The notes under the pieces: model-generated
Told to the model about the DNA's origin: nothing
The model's database searches: none
The model's input: only the letters and a program-made list of their open reading frames with translations
Assembly (NCBI RefSeq): GCF_000332235.1
Contig: NZ_CM001775.1
Coordinates: 1,246,382 to 1,310,381 of the forward strand
Length of the DNA: 64,000 nt
Origin: Geminocystis herdmanii PCC 6308
GTDB taxonomy: Bacteria > Cyanobacteriota > Cyanobacteriia > Cyanobacteriales > Cyanobacteriaceae
Direction: 5' to 3'
Part shown: positions 44,646 to 54,212 of the stretch, piece by piece
Numbering within the stretch: the stretch's first letter is position 1
Layout of the letters: each line of letters starts with the position of its first letter
Translations under genes and position numbers: made by a program

Positions 44646-47249
44646 ATGACTTGGTTAGAAACATACCATCAACACGTTCAAGAAAGAGCCAAATTGGGCA
44701 TTCCCCCCTTACCCCTGAATGCCGAACAAACATCGCATCTGTGCGAAATGTTGCAGAATCCCCCAGAGGAATTGAAAGAAGAATTAATGATGTTACTGCG
44801 CGATCGAATTCCCCCCGGTGTGGACGAAGCATCCTACGTCAAAGCAGGGTTTTTAACCGCAGTCGCAAAAGGTGAATTAACCTCTCCTGTTATTTCTCCT
44901 CAAGGCGCTGTGAGCTTATTAGGTACAATGATGGGCGGTTATAACGTGCAATCCCTCATCAGTTTGTTAAAATCCAAAGATAGTAACGTCGCCCTCGAAT
45001 CTGCTAACGCCCTCAGCAAAACCCTTTTAGTCTTCGATGCCTTTAACGATGTCTTAGAATTAGCAGATACCAACCCCTACGCCAAACAAGTTATTGACGC
45101 ATGGGCAGAAGCATCATGGTTTATCAGTAAGCCCAAAGTAGCGGAATCTATCACCGTGACGGTGTTTAAAGTGACGGGAGAAACCAACACCGATGACTTA
45201 TCCCCTGCACCCCATGCCACCACTCGCCCTGACATTCCTTTACACGCTTTAGCGATGTTAGAATCGAGAATGCCCGAAGGTTTAGAAACGATCGAACTTC
45301 TGAAACAAAAAGGTTATCCTGTTGCCTATGTCGGTGACGTAGTGGGGACAGGTTCTTCCCGTAAGTCTGCAATCAATTCCGTATTATGGCACATCGGCAA
45401 TGAAATTCCTTTTGTACCGAATAAAAAATCTGGTGGTTATGTCTTAGGAGGCAAGATTGCACCTATCTTCTTCAACACTGCCGAAGATTCTGGGGCGTTA
45501 CCCATTGAGTGCGATGTTAATAACTTAAACACTGGAGATGTCATCACCATTTACCCCTATGAGGGCAAAATCACCAACGAAAACGGCGACACCATTACCA
45601 CCTTCACCCTGAAGCCTGAAACCATTTTAGACGAAGTGAGAGCAGGAGGACGCATTCCCCTCTTAATTGGCCGGGCTTTAACCGATAAAACCCGTCAAGC
45701 ATTGGGATTAGAGCCTAGTAAGCTATTTGTACGTCCTCAAGCCCCTGCGGATACGGGTAAAGGGTTTACTTTAGCTCAAAAAATGGTAGGAAAAGCCTGT
45801 GGAGTGGAAGGAATCCGCCCCGGCACTTCCTGCGAACCGATCATGACTACTGTTGGCTCTCAAGACACCACAGGACCTATGACTCGTGATGAGTTAAAAG
45901 AATTGGCTTGTTTAGGTTTCAATGCCGATTTAACCTTACAAACCTTCTGTCATACTGCCGCTTATCCCAAACCCGTTGACATTAAAACCCATAAAGACTT
46001 ACCTGATTTCTTCTCTACCCGTGGAGGGGTTGCTTTACGCCCTGGGGATGGTATCATTCACTCATGGTTAAATCGGATGTTATTACCTGATACTGTCGGC
46101 ACGGGAGGCGATTCCCATACTCGTTTTCCTCTCGGTATTTCCTTCCCCGCAGGTTCAGGTTTAGTGGCATTTGCGGCGGCTTTAGGGGCGATGCCTTTAG
46201 ATATGCCTGAGTCGGTGTTAGTGACATTTACTGGTGAATTGCAACCGGGGGTGACTTTGCGAGACATCGTTAATGCTATTCCTTGGGTGGCTATGCAGGA
46301 AGGTAAGTTAACCTATGGCAAGGGTGATAAAATCAACGTTTTTAACGGGCGTATCATGGAAATGGAAGGCTTACCCGACTTAAAAGTTGAACAGGCTTTC
46401 GAGTTAACGGACGCTACGGCTGAACGTTCTTGTTCTGGTAGTACAATTAAACTAAGCGAGGAAACTGTTGCTGAGTACCTTCGATCGAATGTTAGCTTAA
46501 TGAAGAACATGATCGCAAGGGGTTATGCAGATGCGCGTACTTTGTTGCGCCGTATTGCCAAGATGGAGGAATGGTTAGCTAATCCTTCCCTCATGTCTGG
46601 GGATGAAAATGCGGAATATGCCGATATTATCACCGTTAACTTGAATGAAATCAAAGAGCCGATCGTCGCTGCTCCCAATGATCCCGATAATGTTAAACTG
46701 ATGAGTGAGTGTGCAGGGGATAAAATCGATGAGGTGTTCATCGGTTCTTGTATGACAAATATTGGACATTACCGTGCAGCAGCGAAAATCCTTGAGGGTG
46801 CAGGTACAGTTAAAGGGCGTTTATGGATTTGTCCTCCTACTCGCATGGATGAAACACAGTTACGGAATGAAGGGGTTTACGGTGTATTTGCGGCGGCTGG
46901 TGCAAGAACTGAAATGCCCGGATGTTCTCTGTGTATGGGCAATCAAGCGCGTGTGGAAGATGGTGCAACGGTGTTTTCTACTTCTACCCGTAACTTTAAC
47001 AACCGTATGGGTAAAGGTGCAAGGGTGTATCTCGGTAGTGCTGAGTTAGCCGCCGTTTGTGCCTTATTGGGCAAAATTCCCACTGTGGAGGAGTATAGCT
47101 CGATCGTATCTGAGAAAATCGATCCTTTCAAGGGCGAATTATACCGTTATTTAAACTTCAATGAAATCGATAATTTTGAAGATGAAGGGCGAGTAATTCC
47201 CTTAGATCAAATGCCAAAAATCGAAGATATTTTAGGAATGCCAGTATAA
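44646..47249 (+). CDS. acnB: Aconitate hydratase B
   Basis: An 867-residue enzyme that isomerises citrate to isocitrate in the (incomplete-type) TCA pathway. AcnB architecture is complete: N-terminal HEAT-like domain (about 1-160), swivel domain (about 165-380, with [20 protein letters not shown]), then the catalytic domains with [37 protein letters not shown], and the 4Fe-4S cysteines including [11 protein letters not shown] and [15 protein letters not shown]. Its 5' end is copied twice upstream, with defence cassettes between the copies. Confidence 0.97.
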   Translation: MTWLETYHQHVQERAKLGIPPLPLNAEQTSHLCEMLQNPPEELKEELMMLLRDRIPPGVDEASYVKAGFLTAVAKGELTSPVISPQGAVSLLGTMMGGYNVQSLISLLKSKDSNVALESANALSKTLLVFDAFNDVLELADTNPYAKQVIDAWAEASWFISKPKVAESITVTVFKVTGETNTDDLSPAPHATTRPDIPLHALAMLESRMPEGLETIELLKQKGYPVAYVGDVVGTGSSRKSAINSVLWHIGNEIPFVPNKKSGGYVLGGKIAPIFFNTAEDSGALPIECDVNNLNTGDVITIYPYEGKITNENGDTITTFTLKPETILDEVRAGGRIPLLIGRALTDKTRQALGLEPSKLFVRPQAPADTGKGFTLAQKMVGKACGVEGIRPGTSCEPIMTTVGSQDTTGPMTRDELKELACLGFNADLTLQTFCHTAAYPKPVDIKTHKDLPDFFSTRGGVALRPGDGIIHSWLNRMLLPDTVGTGGDSHTRFPLGISFPAGSGLVAFAAALGAMPLDMPESVLVTFTGELQPGVTLRDIVNAIPWVAMQEGKLTYGKGDKINVFNGRIMEMEGLPDLKVEQAFELTDATAERSCSGSTIKLSEETVAEYLRSNVSLMKNMIARGYADARTLLRRIAKMEEWLANPSLMSGDENAEYADIITVNLNEIKEPIVAAPNDPDNVKLMSECAGDKIDEVFIGSCMTNIGHYRAAAKILEGAGTVKGRLWICPPTRMDETQLRNEGVYGVFAAAGARTEMPGCSLCMGNQARVEDGATVFSTSTRNFNNRMGKGARVYLGSAELAAVCALLGKIPTVEEYSSIVSEKIDPFKGELYRYLNFNEIDNFEDEGRVIPLDQMPKIEDILGMPV

Positions 47250-47256
47250 TTAATTG

Positions 47257-47277
47257 TAGGGTGGGCAATGCCCACCA
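47257..47277. repeat. Dispersed palindrome GGTGGGCAATGCCCACC
   Basis: GTAGGGTGGGCAATGCCCAC plus C, same as at 22332. It lies just after the acnB stop and may serve as a terminator-like hairpin. Confidence 0.6.
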
Positions 47278-47289
47278 TTATTTTTATTT

Positions 47290-47490
47290 ATGGGAAAACA
47301 TCATTTTAAAAAAGCAATTTTATCTTTAGAAAATCGAATTGCTGAACATCAAGAAAAAATTAGATTAGAATTAAAGAAAGATTATCCAGATGAAGGATTA
47401 ATTAAACATTGGTAAAAAGAAATCAAAGCCTTTGAAAAGGCAATTGAACAAGCATTAAAAAGATTAGGGAAAAATAATGCAACTAACTGA
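47290..47490 (+). pseudogene. Small conserved protein gene with premature stop
   Basis: The frame reads MGKHHFKKAILSLENRIAEH, QEKIRLELKKDYPDEGLIKH, W, then TAA, then KEIKAFEKAIEQALKRLGKN and a stop after 66 codons. The part after the TAA continues the same helical, charged pattern. Related cyanobacterial proteins, from memory, have a Gln at this position, so a CAA-to-TAA change is the likely cause. Function unknown. It overlaps the next gene by 14 bases. Confidence 0.6.
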
Positions 47491-47731
47491 AAGAAAAATT
47501 AACATTAAGAATTCTACTTTAAACCATTTAATTATTGAGTTAAAAGAGGAATGTCAAACAGTAATTTCTTTAATTAATCAACTAGAATTATGTAATCTAA
47601 CTGACAATCAAAAAGAGGATATTTTAGTAGAATTATTAACCTCAACAATCCATCTTAATTTTCACTGCGATCGAGATTTACAAGAGTTAATTTCCGATGA
47701 ATTAGAAAGTGCTGATTATGTCGAGAATTGA
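47477..47731 (+). CDS. Conserved hypothetical protein
   Basis: An 84-residue, acidic, helical protein (STLNHLIIELKEECQTVISL, DILVELLTSTIHLNFHCDRD) with three cysteines. I do not recognise the family. It starts inside the 3' end of the small broken gene upstream, so the two probably formed a translationally coupled pair. Confidence 0.5.
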   Translation: MQLTERKINIKNSTLNHLIIELKEECQTVISLINQLELCNLTDNQKEDILVELLTSTIHLNFHCDRDLQELISDELESADYVEN

Positions 47732-47776
47732 GGACGTCTCAGGTGTGACAATATAATTTTAAAATGTACTATAATC

Positions 47777-47975
47777 TTAATTATTGCCCATAATTAGTTT
47801 ATATTGACCTTGGGTAATGGGATATTTTCCTACATAAAAATTGTCTGGAATTGTCGTTTTTTTTTGGTGGTTTCTCCCAATTATAACCTAGATCACTACC
47901 CATAATAAATTCTCTTGATGGAATCTTTACTAAGGTTAAATGAATTTGATTATTAAATTTTATGGTGACATCCAT
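47777..47975 (-). pseudogene. Formylglycine-generating-enzyme-like domain relic
   Basis: From ATG 47975 the frame reads LVKIPSREFIMGSDLGYNWE KPPKK; after a run of nine A (about 47856-47864) the similarity continues in another frame as TIPDNFYVGKYPITQGQYKL IMGNN and stop. Together this is the first ~60 residues of a SUMF1/EgtB-type domain (the IPxGxFxMGS and YPITxxQY marks). The frameshift and loss of the remaining ~180 residues make it a relic. Confidence 0.7.
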
Positions 47976-48041
47976 TTTGTTGATTATTTATAATAGTAAT
48001 TTTTTTAAAAATATACTCTTTTTCTGAAAATGTATTAAAGG

Positions 48042-48677
48042 TTATTTTTTACACAATCCAAAGGGTAATAAATAGCCAATTTTAGTAACAAACTCTACAG
48101 AATTTTCTCTAGTATCATAGATACCATAACGAATAAATTTACCGCCATGACGAGGATAAGCGATCGCACCAAAAGAAATTATAAATCGATCGTTTTGATC
48201 TAGATCATAAATTCCATCATCAACATAATAGGGTGCAGACTCGGCATAATTTTCACATTTTTCTCCATACATTATCGGATAGTGTAAATGCCCAATAAAG
48301 CAGATTTGATAATCAAATTCATCAAATACATTCCATGCCTCAATCTGGTTTGTGATTGCCCACTGTTTTGCTTTTTCTCTAGGGGAAATATGGGTAAAAC
48401 AAAGGTTGTTAAATTCTATTTTTTCAGGTAAATCTTGTAACCATTGTTTAATATTTTTTGGTAAATCACAATCATTAAATTCATCATGATTTCCTCTTAC
48501 ACAGGGTATATTTTTCTCTTTGATTAATTCTACCACTTCTCGATCGAACTCTCCCCCTTCCACCAAATCACCTAAACAAATAATTTGCTCAATATTACCC
48601 CTAGATTGAATATCCTGAAAAACCGTTTTCAGAGCCTTTAAATTACCATGAATATCTGATATTATTGCTATTTTCAT
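48042..48677 (-). CDS. Metallophosphoesterase
   Basis: A 211-residue calcineurin-like phosphoesterase. Metal motifs: IISDIHGNLKALK near residue 6, ICLGDLVEGGEFD near residue 34, VRGNHDEFND near residue 60, FTHISPREK near residue 95, and FIGHLHYPIM near residue 131. This is the minimal YfcE/ApaH-like layout. Substrate unknown. It is monocistronic. Confidence 0.88.
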   Translation of the reverse strand: MKIAIISDIHGNLKALKTVFQDIQSRGNIEQIICLGDLVEGGEFDREVVELIKEKNIPCVRGNHDEFNDCDLPKNIKQWLQDLPEKIEFNNLCFTHISPREKAKQWAITNQIEAWNVFDEFDYQICFIGHLHYPIMYGEKCENYAESAPYYVDDGIYDLDQNDRFIISFGAIAYPRHGGKFIRYGIYDTRENSVEFVTKIGYLLPFGLCKK

Positions 48678-48697
48678 ATCTCATAATTAAGATTAAT

Positions 48698-49060
48698 TTA
48701 ACTTCTGCTATTTCTAATCATTTTCAGAAAATTTGTATAAGGAATCTTCTCTTTAGGATAAACGGTATAAGCATCAATTCTGAGGCTAAGATAGTCAATA
48801 TTTTGGTTATGAGAATCCAAAACTATCTTAGCATTATCGATATTTTGAGATATTTTTTCAGCAAATTGTTTAGTTTTATTTTCGTCACTGTTAGGCAAAA
48901 TAATCCCAAATTCATCACCATCACAAAGCCATGTAATACTAATTACTTCTTCAAGGGAATTTTCAATAATATTTACTATTTTAATCAAAGTGAGATCGCC
49001 CTGTTCATAATCATAAATTTGATTGTAATATCGAAAATAATCGACATCGCACTGAATTTT
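48698..49060 (-). pseudogene. GGDEF-domain relic
   Basis: An open frame without a proper start encodes QCDVDYFRYYNQIYDYEQGD, LTLIKIVNIIENSLEEVISI, then WLCDGDEFGIILPN. These match the D-x-D-x-F and (G)GDEF motifs of diguanylate cyclase domains, with the first G of GGDEF replaced by D. The N-terminal third of the domain and any sensory part are missing. The TTG at 48988 is unlikely to be a real start. Confidence 0.65.
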
Positions 49061-49199
49061 TCATTACTTTACCTAATACCTAACACCTCTCTCTGCTCAT
49101 CAAAAACACTCTTTAAGCAATTCCTAATTAGTAAATCATGAAAATTCTGCTAAACTAAACAATACAGAAACAGATTATCAGAATAAATATTGAGTTATT

Positions 49200-49409
49200 A
49201 TGGAAATGGACGGCTTTTGGGAAAATGTGTTACGTTATCCTCGCTATATGGTGAGTTTAATCTTAGGAATATTCTTTTTTTTATGGGAACAAATTAAACC
49301 CTTATTCAAAAATCCCATTACAGCTACCGCCATATTTGGGTTACTTATAGGGAGTTTTTCTTTTCTTTATTTTACCCTCAAAGCAATGCTAGGTCTTGAT
49401 CCAGTATAA
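49200..49409 (+). CDS. DUF751 (Ycf33-like) membrane protein
   Basis: A 69-residue protein with two hydrophobic segments (about residues 17-32 and 40-60). The start FWENVLRYPRYMVSLILGIF matches the DUF751/Ycf33 family of cyanobacteria and plastids. Function unknown. It lies 50 bases before rbfA on the same strand, a common cyanobacterial neighbourhood. Confidence 0.82.
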   Translation: MEMDGFWENVLRYPRYMVSLILGIFFFLWEQIKPLFKNPITATAIFGLLIGSFSFLYFTLKAMLGLDPV

Positions 49410-49459
49410 TTTTTTTGTAAAAAGAACGATTCGTAAATTTTGGTTTTATATTAGAAATA

Positions 49460-49837
49460 ATGGCAAATAGTCGTAGAGTAGAAAAAGTTTCATCTTTAAT
49501 TAAAAAAGAAATCAGTCAAATGCTGATTAGTGGCATTAAGGACGATCGAGTTGGAGCTGGAATGGTTAGTATTACAGATGTTGATATATCTGGAGATTTA
49601 CAACACGCTAGAGTATTCGTAAGTATTTACGGCACTCCTGATGCAAAAAAGGAAACTATGGAAGGTTTAAAAGCCTGTACTCCCTTTGTAAGAAAATCGT
49701 TGGGGCAAAGAATCAGTTTAAGACACACTCCAGAAATTCGTTTCATTGAGGACACTTCCTTAGAAAAAGGGGATAATTTAATTAATTTAATTAACAGTAT
49801 TACTCCCAAGGAAGACTCTTTTAGCGAAGAAGAATAA
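49460..49837 (+). CDS. rbfA: Ribosome-binding factor A
   Basis: A 125-residue KH-fold protein for 16S 5'-end maturation of the 30S subunit. RbfA marks: [40 protein letters not shown], and [18 protein letters not shown] near the end. It is full length and probably co-transcribed with the DUF751 gene. Confidence 0.95.
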   Translation: MANSRRVEKVSSLIKKEISQMLISGIKDDRVGAGMVSITDVDISGDLQHARVFVSIYGTPDAKKETMEGLKACTPFVRKSLGQRISLRHTPEIRFIEDTSLEKGDNLINLINSITPKEDSFSEEE

Positions 49838-49939
49838 TCAAAAATTAGGTTTTAGGTTCAATCAATGTTTTATCCTTAAAACTTCTGATTCCTAATTCCT
49901 AATTCCTCTCTCTTTATCAAAATACCTGTTTAACAACTT

Positions 49940-50821
49940 CTAATTCAATTGATTAATGGGATAAAAAGGTTGATGTAAACTGATTAAATTAGCTAAAGTC
50001 TTTTTTAATTGGGTACGAGGTACGATCGAATCCACAAAACCATGTTTAACTAAATATTCCGAAGTTTGAAAGTCATCGGGTAGTTTTTCTCTCAAGGTTT
50101 GTTCAATTACCCTTCTTCCCGCAAAACCAATAGTTGCCCCCGGTTCGGCTAAAATTAAATCTCCTAACATGGCAAAACTTGCGGTTACTCCCCCTGTTGT
50201 TGGATGAGTTAGCACTGGAATATATAATAATTTTTGTGCCTGATGTCTTTGTAAAGCGCCAGAAATTTTTGCCATTTGCATTAAACTTAACATCCCTTCC
50301 TGCATTCTTGCACCCCCAGAGGCACAAATAATCACCACAGGAAAAGAGTTAGCTGTAGCGTATTCAATTAAACGAGTTAATCTTTCTCCTACCACCGAAC
50401 CCATACTACCGCCCATAAAGCGAAAATCCATGACTCCCAAAGCAATGGGCAAACCGTCTATTAATCCTGTTCCTGTTTGTACTGCATCGGTTAAGGGTAT
50501 TTTACTATGTAATTCTTTTAGTCGATCGCTATAACTTTTTCGATCGTGAAATTTAAGGGGATCAGTAGGTTTAAGATGATGATTTAAAGTTTGCCATGTG
50601 TGAGCATCGATTAACTGTTCAATTCTTTCATCACTAAAAATTCTCATGTGATAACCACAATCAAAACAAACCATACTATTAGCTCGTAAATCTTTCGTAT
50701 AAGCTAAAACACCACATTCAGGACATTTCGTCCATAAGCCATCAGCAATTTCTCTTTCTTGTTGCGGTTTTATTTCAGGTTCAGACTTTCTTAAATTATC
50801 AAACCAATCAAGTAGGGACAT
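49940..50821 (-). CDS. accD: Acetyl-CoA carboxylase carboxyltransferase subunit beta
   Basis: A 293-residue subunit of the carboxyltransferase that makes malonyl-CoA, with AccA. The N-terminal zinc finger (CPECGVLAY ... CFDCGYH, residues about 34-56) is followed by the crotonase-fold core with [18 protein letters not shown] near residue 128, [19 protein letters not shown] near residue 163, and [20 protein letters not shown] near residue 208. Length matches cyanobacterial AccD. It is convergent with rbfA. Confidence 0.96.
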   Translation of the reverse strand: MSLLDWFDNLRKSEPEIKPQQEREIADGLWTKCPECGVLAYTKDLRANSMVCFDCGYHMRIFSDERIEQLIDAHTWQTLNHHLKPTDPLKFHDRKSYSDRLKELHSKIPLTDAVQTGTGLIDGLPIALGVMDFRFMGGSMGSVVGERLTRLIEYATANSFPVVIICASGGARMQEGMLSLMQMAKISGALQRHQAQKLLYIPVLTHPTTGGVTASFAMLGDLILAEPGATIGFAGRRVIEQTLREKLPDDFQTSEYLVKHGFVDSIVPRTQLKKTLANLISLHQPFYPINQLN

Positions 50822-51004
50822 CTTTACAGTTAGGAATTAGAAATGGGGAATTATCGATTATCAGTAATCAACTATACACTATCCCTTGAGTTCGATGCAA
50901 GAATCTTGGATGGGGGTAGGTTTTCGGTTTGCGATTTGAAGTCAATTATCAACATTCCTCTTACCATTTCCCTACCTTCACCCATAGACATCTCCCACAT
51001 TTTA

Positions 51005-51030
51005 TTGAGACGTAAAATATTACGTCTCAA
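51005..51030. repeat. Dispersed palindrome, GAGACGTAAAA type
   Basis: TTGAGACGTAA AATA TTACGTCTCAA is an 11-bp perfect stem. It lies between psbO and accD. Relatives are at 2763 and 52247. Confidence 0.65.
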
Positions 51031-51106
51031 CAATAGTTTTAGCTATTAAAAATTTAATTTCTGGAGAAGTCTAATAAATTTTCCATCGAACTTGAGAGAC
51101 TATCAA

Positions 51107-51940
51107 CTAGATTTGAGGTTCTAAACGGGCATAGAATACACCACGAATTTTAACTTCTTCAGGGTCTTCAGCACCTAAATCTGTAGAAGAAGGTTGCTCA
51201 CTTTCAAACACTCCAGAAATTTCTCCTGTTTCTTGATCTACTTTAGTAATTTGTAACGAGATTTCCCCTTCATAAGAATCAGCATTTTTGATGTTATTAC
51301 GGGTATATTCGGTTTTGTCAGCACCAGCAGGTAAAGCTACAGCATTATCATAACCACTGGTTAAACCACGTCCTTTAGGATCGAGGAAAGAAGCACCACG
51401 ATAAGAAGGTACTTTAAATTCTCCCACAAAATCGGCAGAAGTATTGACAGAACTAAAACCGCCTTCAGTTTTTGCTACTAATTTTTTGATGGTAAAGAAA
51501 AAAGATGTTTGTGAGCCACCGGGTAATTGAACTGTCGCAATTTGGAAGTCAATACCGTCTAGTTCTGTTAAAGTTAACACACCATTTTCATCCACAGAGA
51601 GAGTACCTCTGATTTGTTCTAAGCCGGTGGTATCTCTGGTTAAGAGTTTACCTTGAATATACTCAGCTTTTTGTCTGGAGTTAGTGGGTTCTTCTTTTAC
51701 AAAATATTCTTGTGGTTCTAAACACATATCTACGATCGACAAGGGTTGATCTACAGAAATAGGAATATTACCACGAGTAAACTCAGAAATTTCTGGACAT
51801 TTGTTAGCCAATCCTGTATTAAGAATTTCATCATAGGTGATAGATTTAGGATCGTAAGCCTGAGCAGTATTACTACTACAAGCACCTAGAAATCCTAAGC
51901 AGACGATTAGGAAAGCGACTAATAGGTTGCGAAACCTCAT
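51107..51940 (-). CDS. psbO: Photosystem II manganese-stabilising protein PsbO
   Basis: A 277-residue lumenal extrinsic protein of photosystem II that supports the manganese cluster. The signal sequence (FRNLLVAFLIVCLGFLGACS, cleavage likely after AQA near residue 28) is followed by the conserved YDPKSITYDEILNTGLANKC. Later marks are the VPSYRGASFLDPKGRG segment near residue 178 and the Cys pair (near 48 and 73) for the disulfide. Presence of this gene fixes the organism as an oxygenic phototroph. Confidence 0.97.
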   Translation of the reverse strand: MRFRNLLVAFLIVCLGFLGACSSNTAQAYDPKSITYDEILNTGLANKCPEISEFTRGNIPISVDQPLSIVDMCLEPQEYFVKEEPTNSRQKAEYIQGKLLTRDTTGLEQIRGTLSVDENGVLTLTELDGIDFQIATVQLPGGSQTSFFFTIKKLVAKTEGGFSSVNTSADFVGEFKVPSYRGASFLDPKGRGLTSGYDNAVALPAGADKTEYTRNNIKNADSYEGEISLQITKVDQETGEISGVFESEQPSSTDLGAEDPEEVKIRGVFYARLEPQI

Positions 51941-52356
51941 AATTTAACCTCTCTTTAATTTGTTAATCTTCTTTAAATTTTTAATCTTAAGTTGTACTTA
52001 TCCCTACATGAGTCTTCCTTTTATTGATTAGGATGGAGAATAAGTATAGTTAGATTTATCGTGATCTACTTTACCAAATTAAGACTCTTTCTTAAAACTT
52101 TTTAATATCACTGTATATAGCTATTAACCGTTAATAATGGATAATTCGCAACCATGAGAAATAATAATTTTTGTGAAGTAAATTTTTTAAAAATAATTAG
52201 CGATTGCCGAACAAGTCTTTTGATGGGTGTGAACTACCATTATTTATAGAGACGTAAAATTTTATGTCTCTAGGAAAAATACGATCGATGTCTAATAGAT
52301 AAAAATCAATTTCATTACTCATTACTCGTTACTAATAATTAATTACTAATAATTAA
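51941..52356. other. psbO upstream region, non-coding
   Basis: About 415 bases without a gene. They should contain the psbO promoter on the minus strand, which I cannot place. A palindrome of the GAGACGTAAAA family lies at 52247-52272 and TAATTA-type short repeats at 52320-52372. Confidence 0.4.
52247..52272. repeat. Dispersed palindrome, GAGACGTAAAA type
   Basis: TAGAGACGTAAAA followed by TTTTATGTCTCTA, one mismatch in a 13-bp stem. See also 2763 and 51005. Confidence 0.65.
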
Positions 52357-53403
52357 TTATTCATTATTCATTATCGTTAACGGTTCATCAGTCCATTTAT
52401 CTAAAATATCATAGAATAAAATTTCCTCTATCCAAGTTTTAGCGATTACCGTTAGGGGAAGCGCTAATAATAATCCTAGTAAACCAAAGGCGGTAGCGAA
52501 AAAGATTTGTGAAAATAAAGTTACCGCCGGTAATAATGATACTTTATCCGCCATAACTTTGGGAGTTAACCAATAACTTTCGATATTTTGAACAATAAAA
52601 TACCAGATAATAATTGGGATAATTTTCCAAGGGGAGTCCACTACGGCAATCATCACGGGAAACACTACACTTAAAGTAGGACCAATATTCGGAATAAAGT
52701 TTAATAAACCTGCTAAAAGAGCATGAACTAAAACTAATTTTACTTGTAAAACCCATAAACCAACACCGCTCAATGTAGCTATAAATAGACAGTTTATCAA
52801 GATTCCACTCAACCAACTGACGATCGAAACTTCACTTTTATTCAGAATATCATCAATACGACGACGATAAAAAGAAGGACATATTTTAAGAAAATAATGG
52901 CGATATTTTTGAGGATTTAAAAGAAAAATTATCGTGAGAACTAAAACGAATAATAATTGAAAAGTAACGTTAAAAAAGTTAGAAAATACAATAATAAAGT
53001 TATTAAATACTTGAGTGGTAGAAAAACCATAATCATTTAAAATTTTCTCTAAATTAATTGGTGGTATAATTTCTTTATATTCCCCAAAATCAAAGTTATT
53101 AAGAAACTGATTAATTCTTTTTATTACCTTAGGTAAAAGGTTAAGTAATAATTCAAATTGCTCAAGAAAAGGTGGAAGAATTAAAATTAATAATAAACTA
53201 AAAATAACTACTCCAGCAATACTAATAATAATCACGGCTTTGACACGACTAAAATTGTATTTTTTTAGTTTTGTAACTAATCTATTTAAAACGACAGAAA
53301 AGATAATAGATGTAAAAATTAAGAGTAATAATTGCTTTAATTGCCAAAGAATATAAAGAGATATTAAAAAGGCTAAAAAGCCTAAAGATTGACCAAAATT
53401 CAT
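52357..53403 (-). CDS. AI-2E/PerM-family membrane protein
   Basis: A 348-residue protein with the AI-2E transporter family layout: two N-terminal helices (about 7-50), a helix near 60-80, a soluble insertion, then helices from 150 to 340. The family marks ALLAGLLNFIPNIGPTLSVV near residue 233 and LPAVTLFSQIFFATAFGLLG LLLALPL near residue 290 are present. Members export quorum signals, ions or other solutes; the substrate here is unknown. Confidence 0.88.
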   Translation of the reverse strand: MNFGQSLGFLAFLISLYILWQLKQLLLLIFTSIIFSVVLNRLVTKLKKYNFSRVKAVIIISIAGVVIFSLLLILILPPFLEQFELLLNLLPKVIKRINQFLNNFDFGEYKEIIPPINLEKILNDYGFSTTQVFNNFIIVFSNFFNVTFQLLFVLVLTIIFLLNPQKYRHYFLKICPSFYRRRIDDILNKSEVSIVSWLSGILINCLFIATLSGVGLWVLQVKLVLVHALLAGLLNFIPNIGPTLSVVFPVMIAVVDSPWKIIPIIIWYFIVQNIESYWLTPKVMADKVSLLPAVTLFSQIFFATAFGLLGLLLALPLTVIAKTWIEEILFYDILDKWTDEPLTIMNNE

Positions 53404-53609
53404 ACGCTATAGCCTGATTAAAATCATTGATAAGAAGTAAAATAATTTTATACTAGGGTTAATTTAACTTATTTCACAATCTATTTAACATTTTTGAGGA
53501 TCATCTTATTGTAAGGAATACTTTTCGTGAAAATTACAGAAAGTTCGATCGAGCTTACTGGTCAACTTCTTAAAAAATACTATCAGAAAAAAATTTTTGT
53601 GTTTAAAAA

Positions 53610-53972
53610 TTATCCGAGTAGGTTAGGATAAAGAAATTTAATTAGCCCAGATAATAAAGCAACTAAAACACCGATGATCATACTTCTAGCGATAAACTCA
53701 AGATTATCTAACCTTTTGCTTAATCCATTTACATCGCTTTTGATAGTAGCAACCTCAACTTTTACGGAGGTAAACTCCTCAAAAACTTTTTCAAATTTAC
53801 TTTCTATTTTTTCGTTTATTTGCTCAAATTTATTCTCTATTTTTTCGTTTACTTGCTCAAATTTATTCTCTATTTTTTCGTTGCCTTGCTCAATTTTACG
53901 ATCGACTTGCTCAAATTTAGAGTTAATTAAATCCTTTAACTCTCTTAAATCATTATCTGTTACTGTACTCAT
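53610..53972 (-). CDS. Coiled-coil membrane-tail protein
   Basis: A 120-residue protein. Residues about 10-90 form a coiled coil with four near-repeats of an 11-residue unit (KIENKFEQVNE). A C-terminal transmembrane helix (about 95-115, SMIIGVLVALLSGLIKFLY) follows. Such tail-anchored coiled coils are common in cyanobacteria, often near membrane or CRISPR-unrelated loci; function is unknown. Confidence 0.6.
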   Translation of the reverse strand: MSTVTDNDLRELKDLINSKFEQVDRKIEQGNEKIENKFEQVNEKIENKFEQINEKIESKFEKVFEEFTSVKVEVATIKSDVNGLSKRLDNLEFIARSMIIGVLVALLSGLIKFLYPNLLG

Positions 53973-54212
53973 GGTAAAATCCTCAATAATGGTATTAATC
54001 AGAGGATAGAAGTATTGCCTTACTCCTATCCTTATCTTTTATTTTACGCTAATCTTGACTCTGAAAACTGGGTAAGCTAAAACCTTCTAAGTACCATTGC
54101 ATCAAAGTTTTAATCCCACATTATTTTGTATCTTTTTAGTTATCGATCGTAGATAACCCCTTTTTTTTGTTATTTATTGTCTTGTTGATGTAAACCACTG
54201 CCTAAAGTTATC

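Noticed and set aside
44600-44875. 91-codon plus-strand frame and the 62-codon minus-strand frame over the acnB start
   Set aside because: Both are out-of-frame shadows of acnB.
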